A stretch of DNA of 64,000 nt. It comes from Arcuatula senhousia (Eukaryota > Mollusca > Bivalvia > Mytilida > Mytilidae). The stretch spans positions 4,869,001-4,933,000 of the forward strand of contig OZ020305.1 in assembly GCA_963971305.1 (NCBI GenBank). Direction: 5' to 3'. Positions 1 through 13,600 of this stretch are shown here, piece after piece; within the stretch, counting starts at the first letter, position 1; every line of letters begins with the position of its first letter. The notes beneath the pieces were generated by a model. That model ran no database searches and was not told where the DNA came from. It was given only the letters and a program-made list of their open reading frames with translations. The position numbers and the translations under genes are program-made.

Positions 1-3000
1 GTAATAATCAGATAATACTGAATATATTTTTATAGTAAGCTTTGTAAAATCCTTTTATTTTTAAAATCTGTGGTGAACATCGCTTATAATGCTTAGTCGC
101 TAAATTTGTCATTGAAGGTCTACAATAAAGCGCTCATAACCTGATGTCAAGCCAGGTTGTTTGGCACAAAAAAAAACAAAAAAAAAAAACGACTGGGACG
201 TGTGCCCAAGGCGGTAGATATTGGGTGACCTAGCTTGCCATAATCAGTTCCGGGGTGTGCAGGGTAAAATGGTGAAAACCTGATCCTAAACCATAGTACA
301 GCATCTTGTTAGGAAATATGATACGTTTCTTGCATGTTGAAGAACCCTACTGCGGGTCTCGATAAGAGAAGGGCCCCCTTGTGTTCCAAAAATCACCCAA
401 TGCATCATCATTTCATGTTCATTTTGTCATCACTTCCATGTTCATCTCCCCAATGGTCCAATTCATGCTGTTAGTTTCTGTTTGTTTAAAAAGCGTTTTG
501 TTCATGAATGAAATATTGTCTTTCAAAATGAAACAAACAACAATTTACTTGATCAAAATTAGATTGAATTAGAAACCAAAACAGGAAATTGACAACCCCT
601 GCGGACGAGGGCAACCCTTTTCAGCCACCTAGGACACAATTGATATCTCTGTGCGGCTGAGCACTTACCCGATGTCATCTCATGCCAAGACCCTTAATTG
701 ACAAGCTAGGCTCTGCTGCAGACCTATATTCGCCACCCGGGCACTGCACAGAACTAATAACCATAAAGCTATGTAGAATATGTAACAAAATTGAAAATGT
801 TGAAAAAAAAACAATTCACAAACATTTTAAATTTATGAAAAATAGTAAAATGCTTATAATATTGTTTTTGTATTGACTTAATAACAAATTTGATACAGAA
901 AATTATAATCTACAAAGTTTTATCTTCTAAAATAAGTATCAGTAAAAACGTGTAAAATCTCCTCAAAAGTTTAGGAAATTCATGTATTTACTGACCATTT
1001 TTAGTAAATACACGTATTTACTGGGTGCCTTATATAGTAAATTCACGTATTTCCTAAATTTCAGTAAATACGTGTATTTACTGATTACACATATTTACTG
1101 TAACATATATATTATCGTTATATTTTGAAGCAAAAACACTTTAAAGCTATATAAAAAAGTGTAGAATTATATTTTTAAAATGTAATCAACAAGATTTATG
1201 TTAAAACTTTGCGATCTTCAATTTCTCCAGTATGTCTTCCTTGTTTTGTCTTTTCTCTTTAACATTTGAGATTGATTCTCTTGTTATTGCCTTTATCATT
1301 TAGTAGCCACAGTCGCCGTTTGTCTGTGCCAGGTCCCTTAACATTACATGGACCTTTTTCGAAAAAAAAATGTGTGAGCTCTAAACTATATGGTTTGTGT
1401 TCAGCCAAAAGCATTACTCTTAAGCGTTTACTTTACTGGTCTCATTTACACTGAATCTGTATAGTGTTCTTTTATCAAGTTTGGAGATTTATACGTGAAC
1501 ATTTGTACTTTTGCTGTGGTAGAAGTGCGATTGCAATTCAAATAGCACTTACTGAACCAATAAATTTGAAGCTTAAAAGTTTTAAAGACAAAATGCAGAT
1601 GTAAGTTTGAATTGCATATTTACACGTGCACTTCTGTGCAAGACGACATGCCGAATGGAGGTACAAAGACATAAATTGTATTGTATGTATGAACTGGCAC
1701 ACCCACGTCGTGGAGAGCTTTTTGGGTGGTATATCTTTACGTTATGGGATGACCATCAGTTGTATGTTTTTCATAGATAATTTATCTTTTATCGGAGTTA
1801 ATACCGATAGAAACTGAACTAGAATAACAGTTATAGATGTGTTATGAACAATATGCCAAATTATATGCATACACGAGCTATTGGATTCTTGGTTTCTCTT
1901 TCTCCCAGTAAAAGTTACAGTAAGAGTGGTTTTCATTTAAAATGCACAATGTTGAAAATAATAACTTTCCCCGTTTTGGTAAGTTTTACTCGAGGATATA
2001 GAAAGGACTTTTCTTTTTACCACAAACAATACAAACTGTTACGACTCTGTGTTACGCAAATAGACAAATTTTACATTTCTTTCCAGCGCCGACAGCGTTT
2101 GTACAAACGATCCACGTTCACTGCATTAAATTTGTGGTTTGAGTTACATTTCATCCTAATCAGTAATTTCCCGACATGAAGACATGGCCATTTCATTAGC
2201 CTCACCACTTTAATTTTTTACAAATAAATTCAATAAATGCTATTCTTTCTCAAGATGAAACCCTTGACAAACTCACAACAAACGCTGCTCAGCGTTGAGA
2301 AAGAAATGTCACGTGACGGCCAGGGGCAAATTTTATCCAACATAAGCACAGTGTAGCATACAAAGAGGACACAAGTATTTTTGCCAGTGCATGGTGTTCA
2401 AATATTATCCTCCCACATGGGTTATCTCAATTCACTAGTATAAAATAAGTCCTTTAAGACCTACAAATTATTGGTCTAGGTAAGTTTATTTAGAGGAGTT
2501 CCGATTAAGTCAGTTAAAAACCATATCAAATTGGATAATATGTGCATCATTTTAGGCAAGCGTTAGCTGCCTTATGTAGTCATAAGGTTACTGCTGGCTT
2601 TCACGTTTTTTTTTCTGTCTAGACGCAGGGATTAAATAAAACTTTGGACATCCCTGCTAGACGGAGTAATCTGCCTACGGTAATTCTTCATCTTCTATAT
2701 TTCTTTTAATATCAAAATATGTTAGAATTTAATGCATTTTTTTAAATATCCCCATTTTTAAACGACACACAATATGTTTTATTAATTTCTTTGCAATTTA
2801 CATAACGAACTATAAAATGATCGGCTCCAGAACATACATGAATAATTGTTTGTAACAAGTTGATTCATTACAAGCAATACGTAGGACGAGTTCATTTTTA
2901 TCGAAGGAGTTTTTGAATCGATACCATTTGTATACAATACAATGGATAATGCATGTGCACCCGTTTATATAAGTTTTATTTAAAATATGATTGTTTTTAG

Positions 3001-3762
3001 ATTGAATAATCTTCTGTGCCAAAAGGGGGGGGCACTAGATTGTTCATTAACTTTGAAAATATCTGCTATTTTAGTGCTTACACATTTCGCTTGCCTTTTA
3101 ACGTTTTAGCGCTTTGATTTACTTATCGGTCGAATATATCTTAAAACATTTTTATTACGTGGTATCACCTTACCGGGGGTGATTTATGTTCTCCCTAAAA
3201 TGGAAAACTGCTTATGCAACTAAAAATACCGTTTTTACCAGTGTCAACCCAAATCAAAATTCCACACCTGGCCGGCTACTGGAAGAAGCAAGATTTTATC
3301 TATCAATATTTATTTTCAACCCCCATATCATCACTTCAAGTATGGAGATGCCTCAATTATGGCGTCATAAAACTAGAAATTGTGCAAACAATAAATGATA
3401 AAACAGTCACCCTGACTATCGTAATGATATATTTTATTTTTTTATCTGTTTGGACATATGATAAGCTATGCGATAATGAAATAATGTCTCCTTTTAAAGT
3501 GTACATAGACAATCTGTTCTATCGTATGTCCTCAATATAACCATTAACCTTACAGTATTAAAATGTCAACAAGTAAACTCAGGAATGCATGCGAACTTCT
3601 GAGAAAGGAAGTGAAATATCTAAATAAGTAAATTATCTAAATGGGATACTTAAAATTGCAAGCTATTGTTCATTCATCGTTTCCCTATGGAGTACTTTTG
3701 TGGTCTTTTTTCTCTTCAAATGAAGTAGTCTCATCCAAACCTGAATACTGACAAAGTCAGAA
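1..3762. other. AT-rich intergenic DNA, no gene recognised
   Basis: Short open frames here (all under about 115 codons) show no recognisable domain, no consistent splice structure and no codon bias. The only structured part is a cluster of near-palindromic GTAAATA/TATTTAC motifs at about 980-1100. Poly-A runs occur near 167-190. I see no RNA gene. Confidence 0.6.
978..1100. repeat. Cluster of palindromic GTAAATA-type motifs
   Basis: Three imperfect copies of an inverted repeat are visible, for example GTAAATACACGTATTTAC, a variant AGTAAATTCACGTATTTCC and AGTAAATACGTGTATTTACT, plus flanking half-sites TATTTACTG. The half-site resembles a forkhead (GTAAAYA) core, but function is not implied. 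Confidence 0.5.
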
Positions 3763-4640
3763 AGGGCCCCGCGGCAAAAAAATCTAAGTGTTTTCAAAAT
3801 CATACGAACTTTGATTATAACCACTAAGGCATGCTCCATGGAATGTGCATGAGACTTCAGAGCTGTATTGTTAATAGCATTTGACATGTTTGAGTCAGTT
3901 TATTGTAAAAAAATTCCAATTCTCAAAATCTGTGATTTTCTATCAAAAATGAAGTTTTTTCCAAAAATATTACACAGATTTGCACGAAATTTTAATATAC
4001 AAATCATGACATGCTACTTAGCAGCTGTACAAAATTTCAGAACTGTATTGTTCATAGTTTTGAGTTTTAGTGTTCACAAAATCAAATTCTCAAAATCGGT
4101 GATTTTCAAAATATTTCACGGATATGCACAAAAATTTAATATGCAAATTATGGCATGCAACTTAGCAAATATACAAAGTTTCAAAACTGTATTGTTCATA
4201 GTTTTTGAGTTTTAGTGTCCACAAAGTCCAATTTTCAAAATCTGTGATTTTCGATAAAAACTGAAGTTTTTTCCAAAAATATTTCATATTTTTGCATGAA
4301 ATTTTAATATGCAGATTATGACATGCTACTAAGTAGCTGTGCAAAATTTCAAAACTGTGTTGTTAATATTTTATAATTTTTATTGTTTACAAAGTCCAAT
4401 TCCCAAAATCTGTGATTTTCGATAAAAACTGAAGTTTTTTCCCAAAAATATTTCACATTTTTGCATGAAATTTTAATATGCAAATTATGACATGCTACTA
4501 AATAGCTGTACAAAATTTGAGAACCGTGTTGTTAATAGCTTTTCAGTTTTAGTGTTCACAAGAATTGTTGACGGACGAACAAACGGACAGACGGACAAAA
4601 TGAAAACTATATGGCGTCCGCATCTTCGATGCGGGGCCCT
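3763..4640 (+). mobile_element. Helentron/pearl-like non-autonomous element
   Basis: The ends are inverted: AGGGCCCCGC at 3763 and GCGGGGCCCT ending at 4640. The body is about four imperfect copies of a roughly 165-bp unit recognisable by a TCTGTGATTTTC core (about 3925, 4095, 4240, 4408). Next come a GACGGAC-type microsatellite (4570-4596) and a 3' hairpin CCGCATC-TTC-GATGCGG at 4618-4634, just before the end. Core tandem repeats, a GACGG microsatellite and a 3' hairpin match the known layout of bivalve pearl elements and of Helentron-type rolling-circle transposons. Assignment to that class is inference. Confidence 0.6.
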
Positions 4641-4649
4641 AATTATTTT

Positions 4650-5460
4650 CTCAGTTTACTGCTAGTGTACTGTAATATCAGTAATTACTGCTAGTGTATT
4701 GTAATTCTCAGTAATTACTGCTGGTGTACTGTAATTCCCAGTAATAACTGACAGTGTATTGTAATTCTCAGTAATAACTGACAGTGTATTGTAATTCTTA
4801 GTAATTACTGCAGGTGTATTGCAATTTTCAGTTTACTACTTGTGAACCATATGAACTGCAATTACTGCTAGAATATTGCAATTCTCAGTAATAAATGCTA
4901 GTGTATTTCATTTTTCAGTTATAACTATTTTTTATTGCAAATATCAATTACTACTATTAGTCTGTTGCAATGCTCGATTAATCTTGCTAGTATACTGCAA
5001 TTCTCAATTATAACTACTAGTGTCTTGAAATAATCAATTATAATGGTTAGTCTACTGATATTTAAGCTATTACTCCTTGTGTATTGCAATTCTCAGCGGT
5101 TATTACTGCGTGTGTATTGCAGTTCTTATTTATTACTGCTAAGTGAACTGTCATTCTCAGTTATTACTGCGTGCGTATTGCAATTATCAGTTATTACTAC
5201 GTGCGTAATGCAATCTTTAATTATTACGTGTGGATTGCAATTATCAGCTATAACTGTTATAGTCTCAGGTTATAGTGTCATGCTATTCTCAGTAATGTTC
5301 GTCTCATGTATGAAGAACCTCTAGATAATTATCAGCATTTTCTACTAGTCGGTTATCATGATTACTGCTAGTCTATCGCGTCTATTGCAAATTTCAGTAA
5401 TTACTACTAACGTATTACAATTATCAGTTATGACTGTTAGTATATTGCAATAAATTTATC
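4650..5460. repeat. Degenerate minisatellite (TACTGCTAGTGTATTGTAATTCTCAG-like)
   Basis: About 20 imperfect copies of a unit near 30-35 bp. Recurrent words are ATTACTG, TAGTGTATTG and CAATTCTCAG. The first eight copies are better conserved than later ones. The open frame at 5043-5324 simply reads through the repeat. Confidence 0.7.
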
Positions 5461-7628
5461 AACATTTATTACAACTTATTAGAAAAGGAATTAAAAGACA
5501 TATATGTGTTAAACCAAGCTGTTTGTCGTGCAGGTACACCGAACAAAAACAACTTTCCTAAACGAAAGGGAACAGATAGATCAATCGGAAATAATTACAG
5601 GGCACTTTCCAACAATGTCTTTAAAAGTGAAACATAAAGACACCGCTTTTTTCCATATGATTGCTTCATTTTAACTAAAAGAGACCGATATCTCCGATTT
5701 GTTTACGGCTTGTGATAAAACAGAGGACAGCAACTTGTCTTTTCACAATAAGAGTAATAACAATGGACATACCCCAGTCGAAGAAAGGCCATGCTTGACG
5801 GCCTTGGAAAATCAGTTTTATTTTGTTGATTTAAGAAAAAGCCTAATGCAGCGGATAGTATACATTTTCTTCTCTCTTTTTTCAGTTTTGCTCGAGATAC
5901 TAATGTTAAACGCTTATTCTTGTTTGCTGCTTTTATGTGTATATTGACAAGTTTTCGTATTGTTGTGTTAAACAAAAACAATTATCGTGCATACGAGTAC
6001 ACGTATTTGTTTTCTTTAATTGATTTTTGTAAGAAAGTAATGATTTAACCAACACATATTATTCATTATTGACATTTCATGATAACAAATGTAATTTTAC
6101 TTATTCAACTGGTCACAACAAAGCATTTAGGATTTAAGATATATTCAATAACGACAGTTTGCTATTTGAAGAAAATTTGTAAATGGCCAAGGACACCTAA
6201 AGCTTATCTTCATGTTAGTTGCTGCATGAACATTGGATTTATTCAGAATTCCGACATCTATATCGGTCCGTATATGGAACCGTTTTATCTCTATATTTAC
6301 AAACAGGCGATTAAAGGTCCTAATAGTTTATAACCTGGTCGTAAAAGTATATTTAATATTGACCGTTAGTTGTTACACCCTATTCAGTTAAAACTATAGA
6401 TACACGCAATCTTTGATATATGATATCGTTAAACAAACGTTTCTTTGTAGCCTGTCAGGGGGAATGTTGGGTTTACCTTACAAATCGAAGAATTGCATGT
6501 CACCTCTCCTTGAAGGGTATGATAGAGCCACAATATACCACAATGGCGTGCCATATCACCGTCTCTTATAGGATTAAACCAAATTCCATATATCAAAATG
6601 ATAACTTGGGTTTGTAATAGGCTTAAGAAAATAGTTTGTGTAACTATTAAACAAATTAGATTTCAAAGAGGGTTTTAACCAAATTGAGATGAATGGGTCT
6701 GAAACTGATTCTTTTTCTTGTGTAATTTAACTGTTTTTCTTCTGTCCTTTAACCTAAGTTTCGATAAATTATGAACTAACGTGAAAATGGGTTAACATGG
6801 CCCTTTTATTTCATTTTTTCTCCTCTATAATTAAAGCCTTAGCAAGGTGCGATATCAACCGTATTATTACAACTAAAGCACAATTTTGTTGTTCAATTGT
6901 GATATCAGCTGTCAGACTCTCGTCTGCTGGCCAATGAAAATTGTTCCTACCCAGCAAAAAAAGTTGTATTATCAGAATAAATTGCACTGAATTCACGCTT
7001 TGAAACAAAAGGTTAACACAACTGTCTATATTATTATACATATTCACAAAATGTCATTAGATAAATACCAACAGTGCAATTTGATTTTATAAATAATAAC
7101 TTCAAAACAATTGTGTCGGAGACATGAAAATCGTCGATTAAGTTATCAAATTAACCCTTATCTTGCAAAATTGACTTCATATGACCTTAGTTTACCTTTT
7201 AACAGGTAAAGTCAACATCTCTATCATGAATGGTAAATCAAAGGGTTTTAGTGTTCTAAAGACACTGGTCTGGTCTGATAGCGTGTGTCAATAGTGAGGT
7301 TGCCCTCAAATGGAGGGACATACCAGAACCGTTATAGATTCATATTAGGATGTTTAACATTGGATACTCTATTCTCTCTTTATTTGTGGTAAGTCTATCA
7401 ATAATTTTAACAAATTTTCAAACAAAAAAATAAAGACTCAACATTACGAAACATCGATCTAAATTTGCAATGAGTACATTTTGTCTTATATTATTTTTTT
7501 ATTTTTATTTTGCATTGGTTTTTTTTCTGTTGTCCTTTTCTGGCTTTACTTTTTCTTTTGCATTCTGTTTTACATATATTCCGATAGGTAATTAAAGCTT
7601 CATAAAAAGACTTCAATACGGATTTTAA
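5461..7628. other. AT-rich intergenic DNA, no gene recognised
   Basis: Open frames here are short and shadow each other on both strands. I see no domain, splice chain or RNA gene. Confidence 0.6.
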
Positions 7629-10600
7629 AGAGTGCAAAGTACCAAAGATTTTCCCATTGAAAACAATGCTTTCCTGTCGAAATTCATAATTTTCTGTATG
7701 TCTCAAAATAAAAATTTTGGGTTTTAATTTCTATTCAGAAGAAAGTAAAATATATATTGATATTTTTACCGGGTACGAAACTATATGGTCCCATGGCTTT
7801 TACGGGACAAAAATTTATGTTTTAGTATGTACCTGAAAATTCATGCTTTTTTCTTTAGAAATTGCGGAAAGATAAAATGCGTTTTAACAATAATATTAGC
7901 ATGATTAAATCACGTTTCATATGTGGAATAAAGACGTAACTCACTGTACAATATTTCTACCAAAAATCATTTTTCATTTATAACCACACGTAAAAAGCCA
8001 TGTATTTACTCCTGTATTGTATCTTCCCTTCACAGGCGATGACTTCACACACGCACCTATTTGGTACCTTGCTACCTATACTGCGCGCATGCGCAATCAG
8101 AATCTATCAACTCGTGGCCAAAAATTGCGCGGACATCTTTGGACCAGGAATAAGTAAACTCCATACCAGTTCGATATGAAATAAATTCTACAGAATTTTT
8201 TTCCGGAGGCCACCCCCACCCCAAAAAAGCGAACTTTTCGATCACAAAAAATCGCATTTTTCGGTCTTTTGTCTGAGAAGTTTTAGGCATATAATCCTAC
8301 TTTTAGTTTTATTCTACAGTCCAACATAATGATTTTGCAAAAATGATCTCAAATACGAAAATTTGTCATTTGAGTCCGAAAAATCGGGCCGAAAATACGG
8401 ACAAATTTAATTGAATAAATACCAATATTTTTGAAACAGACTATAGGTACCGAAAAGTACAAATATGATAGACTGGTGTTGGTTTTCCTTAAGATCTGCC
8501 TATATATTCGTCATTTTAAGTGAAAAGGTCACATTATAATGGCTCATACTCGTTGAAGCAAACTGATTTTCAAGGGCGAATTTCGGCCGTTTATTTGAAA
8601 AAAGGCTATTTCTTTGAATTTTAATTTTCGAAAACTGGCTTTAAATAAAAAATCAAAATATTTTTAGTTGGAAACCCTATTAACCCCCCTAAAACCCTGG
8701 CATGACTACAAATTTCTGAAAGTTAAACATTTTTTATCAAAAAAATATAAGGCTGGGTACCCCCTCAAATCGGCCTTTTTACGTTTATTTTGAAAAAGAC
8801 TATAGAAATTTGAAATATCAATATTCAGAATGATAAAAATGTGCTAGATGTATTTTTTTCTTCTCAAATTTGAGAAAAAACGCTGTTTAAATGGTACATT
8901 TGGTGATATTTTTACTTTTTCTATTTTCGATATAGAGTGCAAAGTACCAAAGATTTTCCCATTGAAAACAATGCTTTCCTGTCGAAATTCATAATTTTCT
9001 GTATGTCTCAAAATAAAAATTTTGGGTTTTAATTTCTATTCAGAAGAAAGTAAAATATATATTGATATTTTTACCGGGTACGAAACTATATGGTCCCATG
9101 GCTTTTACGGGACAAAAATTTATGTTTTAGTATGTACCTGAAAATTCATGCTTTTTTCTTTAGAAATTGCGGAAAGATAAAATGCGTTTTAACAATAATA
9201 TTAGCATGATTAAATCACGTTTCATATGTGGAATAAAGACGTAACTCACTGTACAATATTTCTACCAAAAATCATTTTTCATTTATAACCACACGTAAAA
9301 AGCCATGTATTTACTCCTGTATTGTATCTTCCCTTCACAGGCGATGACTTCACACACGCACCTATTTGGTACCTTGCTACCTATACTGCGCGCATGCGCA
9401 ATCAGAATCTATCAACTCGTGGCCAAAAATTGCGCGGACATCTTTGGACCAGGAATAAGTAAACTCCATACCAGTTCGATATGAAATAAATTCTACAGAA
9501 TTTTTTTCCGGAGGCCACCCCCACCCCAAAAAAGCGAACTTTTCGATCACAAAAAATCGCATTTTTCGGTCTTTTGTCTGAGAAGTTTTAGGCATATAAT
9601 CCTACTTTTAGTTTTATTCTACAGTCCAACATAATGATTTTGCAAAAATGATCTCAAATACGAAAATTTGTCATTTGAGTCCGAAAAATCGGGCCGAAAA
9701 TACGGACAAATTTAATTGAATAAATACCAATATTTTTGAAACAGACTATAGGTACCGAAAAGTACAAATATGATAGACTGGTGTTGGTTTTCCTTAAGAT
9801 CTGCCTATATATTCGTCATTTTAAGTGAAAAGGTCACATTATAATGGCTCATACTCGTTGAAGCAAACTGATTTTCAAGGGCGAATTTCGGCCGTTTATT
9901 TGAAAAAAGGCTATTTCTTTGAATTTTAATTTTCGAAAACTGGCTTTAAATAAAAAATCAAAATATTTTTAGTTGGAAACCCTATTAACCCCCCTAAAAC
10001 CCTGGCATGACTACAAATTTCTGAAAGTTAAACATTTTTTATCAAAAAAATATAAGGCTGGGTACCCCCTCAAATCGGCCTTTTTACGTTTATTTTGAAA
10101 AAGACTATAGAAATTTGAAATATCAATATTCAGAATGATAAAAATGTGCTAGATGTATTTTTTTCTTCTCAAATTTGAGAAAAAACGCTGTTTAAATGGT
10201 ACATTTGGTGATATTTTTACTTTTTCTATTTTCGATATAGAGTGCAAAGTACCAAAGATTTTCCCATTGAAAACAATGCTTTCCTGTCGAAATTCATAAT
10301 TTTCTGTATGTCTCAAAATAAAAATTTTGGGTTTTAATTTCTATTCAGAAGAAAGTAAAATATATATTGATATTTTTACCGGGTACGAAACTATATGGTC
10401 CCATGGCTTTTACGGGACAAAAATTTATGTTTTAGTATGTACCTGAAAATTCATGCTTTTTTCTTTAGAAATTGCGGAAAGATAAAATGCGTTTTAACAA
10501 TAATATTAGCATGATTAAATCACGTTTCATATGTGGAATAAAGACGTAACTCACTGTACAATATTTCTACCAAAAATCATTTTTCATTTATAACCACACG

Positions 10601-13600
10601 TAAAAAGCCATGTATTTACTCCTGTATTGTATCTTCCCTTCACAGGCGATGACTTCACACACGCACCTATTTGGTACCTTGCTACCTATACTGCGCGCAT
10701 GCGCAATCAGAATCTATCAACTCGTGGCCAAAAATTGCGCGGACATCTTTGGACCAGGAATAAGTAAACTCCATACCAGTTCGATATGAAATAAATTCTA
10801 CAGAATTTTTTTCCGGAGGCCACCCCCACCCCAAAAAAGCGAACTTTTCGATCACAAAAAATCGCATTTTTCGGTCTTTTGTCTGAGAAGTTTTAGGCAT
10901 ATAATCCTACTTTTAGTTTTATTCTACAGTCCAACATAATGATTTTGCAAAAATGATCTCAAATACGAAAATTTGTCATTTGAGTCCGAAAAATCGGGCC
11001 GAAAATACGGACAAATTTAATTGAATAAATACCAATATTTTTGAAACAGACTATAGGTACCGAAAAGTACAAATATGATAGACTGGTGTTGGTTTTCCTT
11101 AAGATCTGCCTATATATTCGTCATTTTAAGTGAAAAGGTCACATTATAATGGCTCATACTCGTTGAAGCAAACTGATTTTCAAGGGCGAATTTCGGCCGT
11201 TTATTTGAAAAAAGGCTATTTCTTTGAATTTTAATTTTCGAAAACTGGCTTTAAATAAAAAATCAAAATATTTTTAGTTGGAAACCCTATTAACCCCCCT
11301 AAAACCCTGGCATGACTACAAATTTCTGAAAGTTAAACATTTTTTATCAAAAAAATATAAGGCTGGGTACCCCCTCAAATCGGCCTTTTTACGTTTATTT
11401 TGAAAAAGACTATAGAAATTTGAAATATCAATATTCAGAATGATAAAAATGTGCTAGATGTATTTTTTTCTTCTCAAATTTGAGAAAAAACGCTGTTTAA
11501 ATGGTACATTTGGTGATATTTTTACTTTTTCTATTTTCGATATAGAGTGCAAAGTACCAAAGATTTTCCCATTGAAAACAATGCTTTCCTGTCGAAATTC
11601 ATAATTTTCTGTATGTCTCAAAATAAAAATTTTGGGTTTTAATTTCTATTCAGAAGAAAGTAAAATATATATTGATATTTTTACCGGGTACGAAACTATA
11701 TGGTCCCATGGCTTTTACGGGACAAAAATTTATGTTTTAGTATGTACCTGAAAATTCATGCTTTTTTCTTTAGAAATTGCGGAAAGATAAAATGCGTTTT
11801 AACAATAATATTAGCATGATTAAATCACGTTTCATATGTGGAATAAAGACGTAACTCACTGTACAATATTTCTACCAAAAATCATTTTTCATTTATAACC
11901 ACACGTAAAAAGCCATGTATTTACTCCTGTATTGTATCTTCCCTTCACAGGCGATGACTTCACACACGCACCTATTTGGTACCTTGCTACCTATACTGCG
12001 CGCATGCGCAATCAGAATCTATCAACTCGTGGCCAAAAATTGCGCGGACATCTTTGGACCAGGAATAAGTAAACTCCATACCAGTTCGATATGAAATAAA
12101 TTCTACAGAATTTTTTTCCGGAGGCCACCCCCACCCCAAAAAAGCGAACTTTTCGATCACAAAAAATCGCATTTTTCGGTCTTTTGTCTGAGAAGTTTTA
12201 GGCATATAATCCTACTTTTAGTTTTATTCTACAGTCCAACATAATGATTTTGCAAAAATGATCTCAAATACGAAAATTTGTCATTTGAGTCCGAAAAATC
12301 GGGCCGAAAATACGGACAAATTTAATTGAATAAATACCAATATTTTTGAAACAGACTATAGGTACCGAAAAGTACAAATATGATAGACTGGTGTTGGTTT
12401 TCCTTAAGATCTGCCTATATATTCGTCATTTTAAGTGAAAAGGTCACATTATAATGGCTCATACTCGTTGAAGCAAACTGATTTTCAAGGGCGAATTTCG
12501 GCCGTTTATTTGAAAAAAGGCTATTTCTTTGAATTTTAATTTTCGAAAACTGGCTTTAAATAAAAAATCAAAATATTTTTAGTTGGAAACCCTATTAACC
12601 CCCCTAAAACCCTGGCATGACTACAAATTTCTGAAAGTTAAACATTTTTTATCAAAAAAATATAAGGCTGGGTACCCCCTCAAATCGGCCTTTTTACGTT
12701 TATTTTGAAAAAGACTATAGAAATTTGAAATATCAATATTCAGAATGATAAAAATGTGCTAGATGTATTTTTTTCTTCTCAAATTTGAGAAAAAACGCTG
12801 TTTAAATGGTACATTTGGTGATATTTTTACTTTTTCTATTTTCGATATAGAGTGCAAAGTACCAAAGATTTTCCCATTGAAAACAATGCTTTCCTGTCGA
12901 AATTCATAATTTTCTGTATGTCTCAAAATAAAAATTTTGGGTTTTAATTTCTATTCAGAAGAAAGTAAAATATATATTGATATTTTTACCGGGTACGAAA
13001 CTATATGGTCCCATGGCTTTTACGGGACAAAAATTTATGTTTTAGTATGTACCTGAAAATTCATGCTTTTTTCTTTAGAAATTGCGGAAAGATAAAATGC
13101 GTTTTAACAATAATATTAGCATGATTAAATCACGTTTCATATGTGGAATAAAGACGTAACTCACTGTACAATATTTCTACCAAAAATCATTTTTCATTTA
13201 TAACCACACGTAAAAAGCCATGTATTTACTCCTGTATTGTATCTTCCCTTCACAGGCGATGACTTCACACACGCACCTATTTGGTACCTTGCTACCTATA
13301 CTGCGCGCATGCGCAATCAGAATCTATCAACTCGTGGCCAAAAATTGCGCGGACATCTTTGGACCAGGAATAAGTAAACTCCATACCAGTTCGATATGAA
13401 ATAAATTCTACAGAATTTTTTTCCGGAGGCCACCCCCACCCCAAAAAAGCGAACTTTTCGATCACAAAAAATCGCATTTTTCGGTCTTTTGTCTGAGAAG
13501 TTTTAGGCATATAATCCTACTTTTAGTTTTATTCTACAGTCCAACATAATGATTTTGCAAAAATGATCTCAAATACGAAAATTTGTCATTTGAGTCCGAA

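Noticed and set aside
8072..8290. 72-codon frame repeated in each macrosatellite unit as a gene family
   Set aside because: Copies are identical, so repetition is explained by array homogeneity; no domain, no independent evidence of coding.
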